DNA of 64,000 nt, taken from NCBI GenBank assembly GCA_039105265.1, contig JAPFFF010000059.1:801209-865208 (forward strand), given 5' to 3'. This DNA comes from Tritrichomonas musculus. Lineage: Eukaryota > Parabasalia > Tritrichomonadida > Tritrichomonadidae. The position numbers and the translations under genes were made by a program. The notes beneath the pieces were generated by a model, which was not told the DNA's origin, did not search any database, and saw nothing but the letters and a program-made list of their open reading frames with translations. Below are positions 1-13,148 of this stretch, piece by piece. Position 1 is the first letter of the stretch, and every line of letters starts with the position of its first letter.

Positions 1-3000
1 TAGCTGAATCTGATGGTTCAAATTGCAGTTGTAGCTGAATCTGATGGTTCAACTGCAGTTGTAGTTTAATCTAATGGTTCAATTGCAGTTGCAGCTGAAT
101 CTGATGGTTCAATTGCAGTTGTAGTTTAATCTGATGGTTCAATTGCAGTTGTAGTTTAATCTGATGGTTCAAATTGCAGTTGTAGCTGAATCTGATGGTT
201 CAAATTGCAGTTGTAGCTGAATCTAATGGTTCAACTGCAGTTGTAGCTGAATCTGATGGTTCAACTGCAGTTGTAGTTTAATCTAATGGTTCAAATTGCA
301 GTTGCAGCTGAATCTGATGGTTCAATTGCAGTTGTAGTTTAATCTGATGGTTCAATTGCAGTTGTAGTTTAATCTGATGGTTCAATTGCAGTTGTAGTTT
401 AATCTGATGGTTCAAATTGCAGTTGTAGTTTAATCTGATGGTTCAAATTGCAGTTGTAGCTGAATCTGATGGTTCAACTGCAGTTGTAGTTTAATCTGAT
501 GGTTCAATTGCAGTTGTAGTTTAATCTAATGGTTCAAATTGCAGTTACAGCTGAATCTAATGGTTCAATTCCAGTTGTAGTTTAATCTGATGGTTCAAAT
601 TGCAGTTGCAGCTGAATCTAATGGTTCAATTGCAGTTGTAGTTTAATCTGATGGTTCAATTGCAGTTGCAGCTGAATCTGATGGTTCAATTGCAGTTGTA
701 GTTTAATCTGATGGTTCAATTGCAGTTGTAGCTGAATCTGATGGTTCAATTGAAGTTGCAGCTGAATCTAATGGTTCAATTGCAGTTGTAGTTTAATCTG
801 ATGGTTCAAATTGCAGTTGTAGCTGAATCTGATGGTTCAAATTGCAGTTGTAGTTTAATCTGATAATTCAATTGCAGTTGTAGTTTAATCTGATGGTTCA
901 ATTGCAGTTGTAGCTGAATCTGATGGTTCAAATTGCAGTTGTAGTTTAATCTGATAATTCAATTGCAGTTGTAGTTTAATCTGATGGTTCAATTGCAGTT
1001 GTAGTTTAATCTGATGGTTCAATTGCAGTTGTAGCTGAATCTGATGGTTCAAATTGCAGTTGTAGTTTAATCTGATGGTTCAATTGCAGTTGTAGCTGAA
1101 TCTGATGGTTCAATTGCAGTTGTAGTTTAATCTGATGGTTCAATTGAAGTTGCAGCTGAATCTAATGGTTCAATTGCAGTTGTAGTTTAATCTGATGGTT
1201 CAAATTGCAGTTGTAGCTGAATCTGATGGTTCAAATTGCAGTTGTAGCTGAATCTGATGGTTCAAATTGCAGTTGTAGCTGAATCTGATGGTTCAACTGC
1301 AGTTGTAGTTTAATCTGATGGTTCAATTGCAGTTGTAGTTTAATCTGATGGTTCAAATTGCAGTTGTAGCTGAATCTGATAATTCAATTGCAGTTGTAGT
1401 TTAATCTGATGGTTCAATTGCAGTTGTAGCTGAATCTGATGGTTCAATTGCAGTTGTAGTTTAATCTGATGGTTCAAATTGCAGTTGTAGCTGAATCTGA
1501 TGGTTCAATTGCAGTTGTAGTTTAATCTGATGGTTCAATTGCAGTTGTAGTTTAATCTGATGATTCAAATTGCAGTTGTAGTTTAATCTGATGGTTCAAA
1601 TTGCAGTTGCAGCTGAATCTGATGGTTCAATTGCAGTTGTAGTTTAATCTGATAGTTCAATTGCAGTTGTAGTTTAATCTGATGATTCAACTGCAGTTGT
1701 AGTTTAATCTGATGGTTCAATTGCAGTTGTAGTTTAATCTAATGGTTCAAATTGCAGTTGTAGCTGAATCTGATGGTTCAAATTGCAGTTGTAGTTTAAT
1801 CTAATGGTTCAAATTGCAGTTGTAGCTGAATCTGATGGTTCAAATTGCAGTTGTAGTTTAATCTGATGGTTCAATTGCAGTTGTAGTTTAATCTAATGGT
1901 TCAAATTGCAGTTGCAGCTGAATCTAATGGTTCAATTCCAGTTGTAGTTTAATCTGATGGTTCAAATTGCAGTTGCAGCTGAATCTAATGGTTCAATTGC
2001 AGTTGTAGTTTAATCTGATGGTTCAATTGCAGTTGCAGCTGAATCTGATGGTTCAATTGCAGTTGTAGTTTAATCTGATGGTTCAATTGCAGTTGTAGCT
2101 GAATCTGATGGTTCAATTGAAGTTGCAGCTGAATCTAATGGTTCAATTGCAGTTGTAGTTTAATCTGATGGTTCAAATTGCAGTTGTAGCTGAATCTGAT
2201 GGTTCAAATTGCAGTTGTAGTTTAATCTGATAATTCAATTGCAGTTGTAGTTTAATCTGATGATTCAACTGCAGTTGTAGTTTAATCTGATGGTTCAAAT
2301 TGCAGTTGTAGTTTAATCTGATGATTCAAATTGCAGTTGTAGTTTAATCTGATGGTTCAAATTGCAGTTGCAGCTGAATCTGATGGTTCAATTGCAGTTG
2401 TAGTTTAATCTGATAGTTCAATTGCAGTTGTAGTTTAATCTGATGGTTCAATTGCAGTTGTAGTTTAATCTAATGGTTCAATTTCAGTTGTAGCTTAATC
2501 TAATGGTTCAAATTGCAGTTGCAGCTGAATCTAATGGTTCAATTGAAGTTGTAGTTTAATCTGATGGTTCAATTGCAGTTGCAGCTGAATCTGATGGTTC
2601 AAATTGCAGTTTTAGCTGAATCTAATGGTTCAACTGCAGTTGTAGTTTAATCTGATGATTCAACTGCAGTTGTAGTTTAATCTGATGGTTCAATTGCAGT
2701 TGTAGTTTAATCTAATGGTTCAAATTGCAGTTGTAGCTGAATCTGATGGTTCAAATTGCAGTTGTAGTTTAATCTAATGGTTCAAATTGCAGTTGTAGCT
2801 GAATCTGATGGTTCAAATTGCAGTTGTAGTTTAATCTGATGGTTCAATTGCAGTTGTAGTTTAATCTAATGGTTCAAATTGCAGTTGCAGCTGAATCTAA
2901 TGGTTCAATTCCAGTTGTAGTTTAATCTGATGGTTCAAATTGCAGTTGCAGCTGAATCTAATGGTTCAATTGCAGTTGTAGTTTAATCTGATGGTTCAAT

Positions 3001-6000
3001 TGCAGTTGCAGCTGAATCTGATGGTTCAATTGCAGTTGTAGTTTAATCTGATGGTTCAATTGCAGTTGTAGCTGAATCTGATGGTTCAATTGAAGTTGCA
3101 GCTGAATCTAATGGTTCAATTGCAGTTGTAGTTTAATCTGATGGTTCAAATTGCAGTTGTAGCTGAATCTGATGGTTCAAATTGCAGTTGTAGTTTAATC
3201 TGATAATTCAATTGCAGTTGTAGTTTAATCTGATGGTTCAATTGCAGTTGTAGTTTAATCTGATGGTTCAATTGCAGTTGTAGCTGAATCTGATGGTTCA
3301 ATTGCAGTTGTAGTTTAATCTGATGGTTCAATTGAAGTTGCAGCTGAATCTAATGGTTCAATTGCAGTTGTAGTTTAATCTGATGGTTCAAATTGCAGTT
3401 GTAGCTGAATCTGATGGTTCAAATTGCAGTTGTAGCTGAATCTGATGGTTCAAATTGCAGTTGTAGCTGAATCTGATGGTTCAATTGCAGTTGTAGTTTA
3501 ATCTGATGGTTCAAATTGCAGTTGTAGCTGAATCTGATGGTTCAAATTGCAGTTGTAGCTGAATCTGATGGTTCAACTGCAGTTGTAGTTTAATCTAATG
3601 GTTCAATTGCAGTTGCAGCTGAATCTGATGGTTCAATTGCAGTTGTAGTTTAATCTGATGGTTCAATTGCAGTTGTAGTTTAATCTGATGGTTCAAATTG
3701 CAGTTGTAGCTGAATCTGATGGTTCAAATTGCAGTTGTAGCTGAATCTAATGGTTCAACTGCAGTTGTAGCTGAATCTGATGGTTCAACTGCAGTTGTAG
3801 TTTAATCTAATGGTTCAAATTGCAGTTGTAGCTGAATCTGATAATTCAATTGCAGTTGTAGTTTAATCTGATGGTTCAATTGCAGTTGTAGTTTAATCTG
3901 ATGGTTCAAATTGCAGTTGTAGTTTAATCTGATAATTCAATTGCAGTTGTAGTTTAATCTGATGGTTCAATTGCAGTTGTAGTTTAATCTGATGGTTCAA
4001 TTGCAGTTGTAGCTGAATCTGATGGTTCAAATTGCAGTTGTAGTTTAATCTGATAATTCAATTGCAGTTGTAGTTTAATCTGATGGTTCAATTGCAGTTG
4101 TAGCTGAATCTGATGGTTCAAATTGCAGTTGTAGTTTAATCTGATAATTCAATTGCAGTTGTAGTTTAATCTGATGGTTCAATTGCAGTTGTAGTTTAAT
4201 CTGATGGTTCAATTGCAGTTGTAGCTGAATCTGATGGTTCAAATTGCAGTTGTAGTTTAATCTGATGGTTCAATTGCAGTTGTAGCTGAATCTGATGGTT
4301 CAATTGCAGTTGTAGTTTAATCTGATGGTTCAATTGAAGTTGCAGCTGAATCTAATGGTTCAATTGCAGTTGTAGTTTAATCTGATGGTTCAAATTGCAG
4401 TTGTAGCTGAATCTGATGGTTCAAATTGCAGTTGTAGCTGAATCTGATGGTTCAAATTGCAGTTGTAGCTGAATCTGATGGTTCAACTGCAGTTGTAGTT
4501 TAATCTGATGGTTCAATTGCAGTTGTAGTTTAATCTGATGGTTCAAATTGCAGTTGTAGCTGAATCTGATAATTCAATTGCAGTTGTAGTTTAATCTGAT
4601 GGTTCAATTGCAGTTGTAGTTTAATCTGATGGTTCAAATTGCAGTTGTAGCTGAATCTGATGGTTCAATTGCAGTTGTAGTTTAATCTGATGGTTCAATT
4701 GCAGTTGTAGTTTAATCTGATGATTCAAATTGCAGTTGTAGTTTAATCTGATGGTTCAAATTGCAGTTGCAGCTGAATCTGATGGTTCAATTGCAGTTGT
4801 AGTTTAATCTGATAGTTCAATTGCAGTTGTAGTTTAATCTGATGATTCAACTGCAGTTGTAGTTTAATCTGATGGTTCAATTGCAGTTGTAGTTTAATCT
4901 AATGGTTCAAATTGCAGTTGTAGCTGAATCTGATGGTTCAAATTGCAGTTGTAGTTTAATCTAATGGTTCAAATTGCAGTTGTAGCTGAATCTGATGGTT
5001 CAAATTGCAGTTGTAGTTTAATCTGATGGTTCAATTGCAGTTGTAGTTTAATCTAATGGTTCAAATTGCAGTTGCAGCTGAATCTAATGGTTCAATTCCA
5101 GTTGTAGTTTAATCTGATGGTTCAAATTGCAGTTGCAGCTGAATCTAATGGTTCAATTGCAGTTGTAGTTTAATCTGATGGTTCAATTGCAGTTGCAGCT
5201 GAATCTGATGGTTCAATTGCAGTTGTAGTTTAATCTGATGGTTCAATTGCAGTTGTAGCTGAATCTGATGGTTCAATTGAAGTTGCAGCTGAATCTAATG
5301 GTTCAATTGCAGTTGTAGTTTAATCTGATGGTTCAAATTGCAGTTGTAGCTGAATCTGATGGTTCAAATTGCAGTTGTAGTTTAATCTGATAATTCAATT
5401 GCAGTTGTAGTTTAATCTGATGATTCAACTGCAGTTGTAGTTTAATCTGATGGTTCAAATTGCAGTTGTAGTTTAATCTGATGATTCAAATTGCAGTTGT
5501 AGTTTAATCTGATGGTTCAAATTGCAGTTGCAGCTGAATCTGATGGTTCAATTGCAGTTGTAGTTTAATCTGATAGTTCAATTGCAGTTGTAGTTTAATC
5601 TGATGGTTCAATTGCAGTTGTAGTTTAATCTAATGGTTCAATTTCAGTTGTAGCTTAATCTAATGGTTCAAATTGCAGTTGCAGCTGAATCTAATGGTTC
5701 AATTGAAGTTGTAGTTTAATCTGATGGTTCAATTGCAGTTGCAGCTGAATCTGATGGTTCAAATTGCAGTTTTAGCTGAATCTAATGGTTCAACTGCAGT
5801 TGTAGTTTAATCTGATGATTCAACTGCAGTTGTAGTTTAATCTGATGGTTCAATTGCAGTTGTAGTTTAATCTAATGGTTCAAATTGCAGTTGTAGCTGA
5901 ATCTGATGGTTCAAATTGCAGTTGTAGTTTAATCTAATGGTTCAAATTGCAGTTGTAGCTGAATCTGATGGTTCAAATTGCAGTTGTAGTTTAATCTGAT

Positions 6001-6078
6001 GGTTCAATTGCAGTTGCAGCTGAATCTAATGGTTCAAATTGCAGTTGTAGCTGAATCTGATGGTTCAAATTGCAGTTG
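1..6078. repeat. 6,078-bp composite higher-order unit, first copy (type A)
   Basis: Position 1 onward matches 6,079 onward monomer by monomer, including rare variants, so the period here is 6,078 bp. The unit's starting point is arbitrary because the window cuts in. Internally it is two related halves: the rare variant TTTTAGCTG lies at about 2,610, 5,770 and 8,688, giving spacings of 3,160 and 2,918 bp that sum to 6,078. Type A markers are CAATTCCAG (for example near 568, 1,936, 2,908, 5,095), GTTACAG near 546, and many GATAATTC monomers. The two halves are not simple copies: segments of several hundred bases are present in one and missing from the other. No gene or unique sequence is seen. 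Confidence 0.9.
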
Positions 6079-9000
6079 TAGCTGAATCTGATGGTTCAAA
6101 TTGCAGTTGTAGCTGAATCTGATGGTTCAACTGCAGTTGTAGTTTAATCTAATGGTTCAATTGCAGTTGCAGCTGAATCTGATGGTTCAATTGCAGTTGT
6201 AGTTTAATCTGATGGTTCAATTGCAGTTGTAGTTTAATCTGATGGTTCAAATTGCAGTTGTAGCTGAATCTGATGGTTCAAATTGCAGTTGTAGCTGAAT
6301 CTAATGGTTCAACTGCAGTTGTAGCTGAATCTGATGGTTCAACTGCAGTTGTAGTTTAATCTAATGGTTCAAATTGCAGTTGCAGCTGAATCTGATGGTT
6401 CAATTGCAGTTGTAGTTTAATCTGATGGTTCAATTGCAGTTGTAGTTTAATCTGATGGTTCAATTGCAGTTGTAGTTTAATCTGATGGTTCAAATTGCAG
6501 TTGTAGTTTAATCTGATGGTTCAAATTGCAGTTGTAGCTGAATCTGATGGTTCAACTGCAGTTGTAGTTTAATCTGATGGTTCAATTGCAGTTGTAGTTT
6601 AATCTAATGGTTCAAATTGCAGTTACAGCTGAATCTAATGGTTCAATTCCAGTTGTAGTTTAATCTGATGGTTCAAATTGCAGTTGCAGCTGAATCTAAT
6701 GGTTCAATTGCAGTTGTAGTTTAATCTGATGGTTCAATTGCAGTTGCAGCTGAATCTGATGGTTCAATTGCAGTTGTAGTTTAATCTGATGGTTCAATTG
6801 CAGTTGTAGCTGAATCTGATGGTTCAATTGAAGTTGCAGCTGAATCTAATGGTTCAATTGCAGTTGTAGTTTAATCTGATGGTTCAAATTGCAGTTGTAG
6901 CTGAATCTGATGGTTCAAATTGCAGTTGTAGTTTAATCTGATAATTCAATTGCAGTTGTAGTTTAATCTGATGGTTCAATTGCAGTTGTAGCTGAATCTG
7001 ATGGTTCAAATTGCAGTTGTAGTTTAATCTGATAATTCAATTGCAGTTGTAGTTTAATCTGATGGTTCAATTGCAGTTGTAGTTTAATCTGATGGTTCAA
7101 TTGCAGTTGTAGCTGAATCTGATGGTTCAAATTGCAGTTGTAGTTTAATCTGATGGTTCAATTGCAGTTGTAGCTGAATCTGATGGTTCAATTGCAGTTG
7201 TAGTTTAATCTGATGGTTCAATTGAAGTTGCAGCTGAATCTAATGGTTCAATTGCAGTTGTAGTTTAATCTGATGGTTCAAATTGCAGTTGTAGCTGAAT
7301 CTGATGGTTCAAATTGCAGTTGTAGCTGAATCTGATGGTTCAAATTGCAGTTGTAGCTGAATCTGATGGTTCAACTGCAGTTGTAGTTTAATCTGATGGT
7401 TCAATTGCAGTTGTAGTTTAATCTGATGGTTCAAATTGCAGTTGTAGCTGAATCTGATAATTCAATTGCAGTTGTAGTTTAATCTGATGGTTCAATTGCA
7501 GTTGTAGCTGAATCTGATGGTTCAATTGCAGTTGTAGTTTAATCTGATGGTTCAAATTGCAGTTGTAGCTGAATCTGATGGTTCAATTGCAGTTGTAGTT
7601 TAATCTGATGGTTCAATTGCAGTTGTAGTTTAATCTGATGATTCAAATTGCAGTTGTAGTTTAATCTGATGGTTCAAATTGCAGTTGCAGCTGAATCTGA
7701 TGGTTCAATTGCAGTTGTAGTTTAATCTGATAGTTCAATTGCAGTTGTAGTTTAATCTGATGATTCAACTGCAGTTGTAGTTTAATCTGATGGTTCAATT
7801 GCAGTTGTAGTTTAATCTAATGGTTCAAATTGCAGTTGTAGCTGAATCTGATGGTTCAAATTGCAGTTGTAGTTTAATCTAATGGTTCAAATTGCAGTTG
7901 TAGCTGAATCTGATGGTTCAAATTGCAGTTGTAGTTTAATCTGATGGTTCAATTGCAGTTGTAGTTTAATCTAATGGTTCAAATTGCAGTTGCAGCTGAA
8001 TCTAATGGTTCAATTCCAGTTGTAGTTTAATCTGATGGTTCAAATTGCAGTTGCAGCTGAATCTAATGGTTCAATTGCAGTTGTAGTTTAATCTGATGGT
8101 TCAATTGCAGTTGCAGCTGAATCTGATGGTTCAATTGCAGTTGTAGTTTAATCTGATGGTTCAATTGCAGTTGTAGCTGAATCTGATGGTTCAATTGAAG
8201 TTGCAGCTGAATCTAATGGTTCAATTGCAGTTGTAGTTTAATCTGATGGTTCAAATTGCAGTTGTAGCTGAATCTGATGGTTCAAATTGCAGTTGTAGTT
8301 TAATCTGATAATTCAATTGCAGTTGTAGTTTAATCTGATGATTCAACTGCAGTTGTAGTTTAATCTGATGGTTCAAATTGCAGTTGTAGTTTAATCTGAT
8401 GATTCAAATTGCAGTTGTAGTTTAATCTGATGGTTCAAATTGCAGTTGCAGCTGAATCTGATGGTTCAATTGCAGTTGTAGTTTAATCTGATAGTTCAAT
8501 TGCAGTTGTAGTTTAATCTGATGGTTCAATTGCAGTTGTAGTTTAATCTAATGGTTCAATTTCAGTTGTAGCTTAATCTAATGGTTCAAATTGCAGTTGC
8601 AGCTGAATCTAATGGTTCAATTGAAGTTGTAGTTTAATCTGATGGTTCAATTGCAGTTGCAGCTGAATCTGATGGTTCAAATTGCAGTTTTAGCTGAATC
8701 TAATGGTTCAACTGCAGTTGTAGTTTAATCTGATGATTCAACTGCAGTTGTAGTTTAATCTGATGGTTCAATTGCAGTTGTAGTTTAATCTAATGGTTCA
8801 AATTGCAGTTGTAGCTGAATCTGATGGTTCAAATTGCAGTTGTAGTTTAATCTAATGGTTCAAATTGCAGTTGTAGCTGAATCTGATGGTTCAAATTGCA
8901 GTTGTAGTTTAATCTGATGGTTCAATTGCAGTTGTAGTTTAATCTAATGGTTCAAATTGCAGTTGCAGCTGAATCTAATGGTTCAATTCCAGTTGTAGTT

Positions 9001-9903
9001 TAATCTGATGGTTCAAATTGCAGTTGCAGCTGAATCTAATGGTTCAATTGCAGTTGTAGTTTAATCTGATGGTTCAATTGCAGTTGCAGCTGAATCTGAT
9101 GGTTCAATTGCAGTTGTAGTTTAATCTGATGGTTCAATTGCAGTTGTAGCTGAATCTGATGGTTCAATTGAAGTTGCAGCTGAATCTAATGGTTCAATTG
9201 CAGTTGTAGTTTAATCTGATGGTTCAAATTGCAGTTGTAGCTGAATCTGATGGTTCAAATTGCAGTTGTAGTTTAATCTGATAATTCAATTGCAGTTGTA
9301 GTTTAATCTGATGGTTCAATTGCAGTTGTAGTTTAATCTGATGGTTCAATTGCAGTTGTAGCTGAATCTGATGGTTCAATTGCAGTTGTAGTTTAATCTG
9401 ATGGTTCAATTGAAGTTGCAGCTGAATCTAATGGTTCAATTGCAGTTGTAGTTTAATCTGATGGTTCAAATTGCAGTTGTAGCTGAATCTGATGGTTCAA
9501 ATTGCAGTTGTAGCTGAATCTGATGGTTCAAATTGCAGTTGTAGCTGAATCTGATGGTTCAATTGCAGTTGTAGTTTAATCTGATGGTTCAAATTGCAGT
9601 TGTAGCTGAATCTGATGGTTCAAATTGCAGTTGTAGCTGAATCTGATGGTTCAACTGCAGTTGTAGTTTAATCTAATGGTTCAATTGCAGTTGCAGCTGA
9701 ATCTGATGGTTCAATTGCAGTTGTAGTTTAATCTGATGGTTCAATTGCAGTTGTAGTTTAATCTGATGGTTCAAATTGCAGTTGTAGCTGAATCTGATGG
9801 TTCAAATTGCAGTTGTAGCTGAATCTAATGGTTCAACTGCAGTTGTAGCTGAATCTGATGGTTCAACTGCAGTTGTAGTTTAATCTAATGGTTCAAATTG
9901 CAG
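6079..9903. repeat. 6,078-bp composite unit, second copy (partial, type A)
   Basis: This block repeats 1-3,825 at an offset of 6,078. The match ends near 9,903: here the next monomer is GCAGCTG with GATGG, whereas at 3,826 it is GTAGCTG with GATAATTC. The second copy is therefore incomplete, about 63 percent of a unit. The block also matches 23,355-27,179 (offset 17,276) and 29,433-33,257 (offset 23,354). No coding or unique sequence was found in it. Confidence 0.88.
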
Positions 9904-12900
9904 TTGCAGCTGAATCTGATGGTTCAATTGCAGTTGTAGTTTAATCTGATGGTTCAATTGCAGTTGTAGTTTAATCTGATGGTTCAATTGCAGTTGTAGT
10001 TTAATCTGATGGTTCAAATTGCAGTTGTAGTTTAATCTGATGGTTCAAATTGCAGTTGTAGCTGAATCTGATGGTTCAACTGCAGTTGTAGTTTAATCTG
10101 ATGGTTCAATTGCAGTTGTAGTTTAATCTAATGGTTCAAATTGCAGTTACAGCTGAATCTAATGGTTCAATTCCAGTTGTAGTTTAATCTGATGGTTCAA
10201 ATTGCAGTTGCAGCTGAATCTAATGGTTCAAATTGCAGTTGTAGTTTAATCTGATAATTCAATTGCAGTTGTAGTTTAATCTGATGGTTCAATTGCAGTT
10301 GTAGCTGAATCTGATGGTTCAAATTGCAGTTGTAGTTTAATCTGATAATTCAATTGCAGTTGTAGTTTAATCTGATGGTTCAATTGCAGTTGTAGTTTAA
10401 TCTGATGGTTCAATTGCAGTTGTAGCTGAATCTGATGGTTCAAATTGCAGTTGTAGTTTAATCTGATGGTTCAATTGCAGTTGTAGCTGAATCTGATGGT
10501 TCAATTGCAGTTGTAGTTTAATCTGATGGTTCAATTGAAGTTGCAGCTGAATCTAATGGTTCAATTGCAGTTGTAGTTTAATCTGATGGTTCAAATTGCA
10601 GTTGTAGCTGAATCTGATGGTTCAAATTGCAGTTGTAGCTGAATCTGATGGTTCAAATTGCAGTTGTAGCTGAATCTGATGGTTCAACTGCAGTTGTAGT
10701 TTAATCTGATGGTTCAATTGCAGTTGTAGTTTAATCTGATGGTTCAAATTGCAGTTGTAGCTGAATCTGATAATTCAATTGCAGTTGTAGTTTAATCTGA
10801 TGGTTCAATTGCAGTTGTAGCTGAATCTGATGGTTCAATTGCAGTTGTAGTTTAATCTGATGGTTCAAATTGCAGTTGTAGCTGAATCTGATGGTTCAAT
10901 TGCAGTTGTAGTTTAATCTGATGGTTCAATTGCAGTTGTAGTTTAATCTGATGATTCAAATTGCAGTTGTAGTTTAATCTGATGGTTCAAATTGCAGTTG
11001 CAGCTGAATCTGATGGTTCAATTGCAGTTGTAGTTTAATCTGATAGTTCAATTGCAGTTGTAGTTTAATCTGATGGTTCAATTGCAGTTGTAGTTTAATC
11101 TAATGGTTCAATTTCAGTTGTAGCTTAATCTAATGGTTCAAATTGCAGTTGCAGCTGAATCTAATGGTTCAATTGAAGTTGTAGTTTAATCTGATGGTTC
11201 AATTGCAGTTGCAGCTGAATCTGATGGTTCAAATTGCAGTTGTAGCTGAATCTAATGGTTCAACTGCAGTTGTAGTTTAATCTGATGATTCAACTGCAGT
11301 TGTAGTTTAATCTGATGGTTCAATTGCAGTTGTAGTTTAATCTAATGGTTCAATTTCAGTTGTAGCTTAATCTAATGGTTCAAATTGCAGTTGCAGCTGA
11401 ATCTAATGGTTCAATTGAAGTTGTAGTTTAATCTGATGGTTCAATTGCAGTTGCAGCTGAATCTGATGGTTCAATTGCAATTGTAGCTGAATCTAATGGT
11501 TCAACTGCAGTTGTAGTTTAATCTGATGATTCAACTGCAGTTGTAGTTTAATCTGATGGTTCAATTGCAATTGTAGTTTAATCTAATGGTTCAAATTGCA
11601 GTTGTAGCTGAATCTGATGGTTCAAATTGCAGTTGTAGTTTAATCTGATGGTTCAATTGCAGTTGTAGTTTAATCTGATGGTTCAACTGCAGTTGTAGTT
11701 TAATCTGATGGTTCAAATTGCAGTTGTAGTTTAATCTGATGATTCAAATTGCAGTTGTAGTTTAATCTGATGGTTCAAATTGCAGTTGCAGCTGAATCTG
11801 ATGGTTCAATTGCAGTTGTAGCTGAATCTAATGGTTCAACTGCAGTTGTAGTTTAATCTGATGATTCAACTGCAGTTGTAGTTTAATCTGATGGTTCAAT
11901 TGCAGTTGTAGTTTAATCTAATGGTTCAATTTCAGTTGTAGCTTAATCTAATGGTTCAAATTGCAGTTGCAGCTGAATCTAATGGTTCAATTGAAGTTGT
12001 AGTTTAATCTGATGGTTCAATTGCAGTTGCAGCTGAATCTGATGGTTCAAATTGCAGTTGTAGCTGAATCTAATGGTTCAACTGCAGTTGTAGTTTAATC
12101 TGATGATTCAACTGCAGTTGTAGTTTAATCTGATGGTTCAATTGCAATTGTAGTTTAATCTAATGGTTCAAATTGCAGTTGTAGCTGAATCTGATGGTTC
12201 AAATTGCAGTTGTAGTTTAATCTGATGGTTCAATTGCAGTTGTAGTTTAATCTGATGGTTCAACTGCAGTTGTAGTTTAATCTGATGGTTCAAATTGCAG
12301 TTGTAGTTTAATCTGATGATTCAAATTGCAGTTGTAGTTTAATCTGATGGTTCAAATTGCAGTTGCAGCTGAATCTGATGGTTCAATTGCAGTTGTAGTT
12401 TAATCTGATAGTTCAATTGCAGTTGTAGTTTAATCTGATGGTTCAATTGCAGTTGTAGTTTAATCTGATAGTTCAATTGCAGTTGTAGTTTAATCTGATG
12501 GTTCAATTGCAGTTGTAGTTTAATCTGATGGTTCAATTGCAGTTGTAGTTTAATCTGATGGTTCAAATTGCAGTTGTAGTTTAATCTGATGATTCAAATT
12601 GCAGTTGTAGTTTAATCTGATGGTTCAACTGCAGTTGTAGTTTAATCTGATGATTCAACTGCAGTTGTAGTTTAATCTGATGGTTCAACTGCAGTTGTAG
12701 TTTAATCTGATGGTTCAAATTGCAGTTGTAGTTTAATCTGATGATTCAAATTGCAGTTGTAGTTTAATCTGATGGTTCAAATTGCAGTTGCAGCTGAATC
12801 TGATGGTTCAATTGCAGTTGTAGTTTAATCTGATAGTTCAATTGCAGTTGTAGTTTAATCTGATGGTTCAATTGCAGTTGTAGTTTAATCTAATGGTTCA

Positions 12901-13148
12901 ATTTCAGTTGTAGCTTAATCTAATGGTTCAAATTGCAGTTGCAGCTGAATCTAATGGTTCAATTGAAGTTGTAGTTTAATCTGATGGTTCAATTGCAGTT
13001 GCAGCTGAATCTGATGGTTCAAATTGCAGTTGTAGCTGAATCTAATGGTTCAACTGCAGTTGTAGTTTAATCTGATGATTCAACTGCAGTTGTAGCTGAA
13101 TCTGATGGTTCAAATTGCAGTTGTAGTTTAATCTGATGGTTCAATTGC
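9904..13148. repeat. Transition from type A to type B satellite
   Basis: The first part still carries type A markers (GTTACAG near 10,147 and CAATTCCAG near 10,171). Near 10,229 it switches, inside an identical monomer, to the sequence found from about 838 onward. From about 11,100 type B markers take over: AATTTCAG followed by GCTTAAT at about 11,112, 11,354, 11,930 and 12,900, and GCAATTG near 11,470, 11,563 and 12,137. The two AATTTCAG sites 242 bp apart show one doubled eight-monomer module. The stretch 12,366-12,566 holds alternating GATAGTTC and GATGGTTC 30-bp monomers, giving a local 60-bp periodicity. The whole stretch is repeated at 33,258-36,503. Confidence 0.85.

Noticed and set aside
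12339-12566. Minus-strand open frames of 61-75 codons (this one and about two dozen others, for example 3,146-3,331, 17,951-18,178, 54,484-54,711)
   Set aside because: They are runs of 30-bp monomers read as a ten-residue repeat. They start at TTG, never ATG, end whenever a 31-bp monomer or CTAAT appears, have no ribosome-site or promoter context, and recur only because the underlying satellite block is duplicated.
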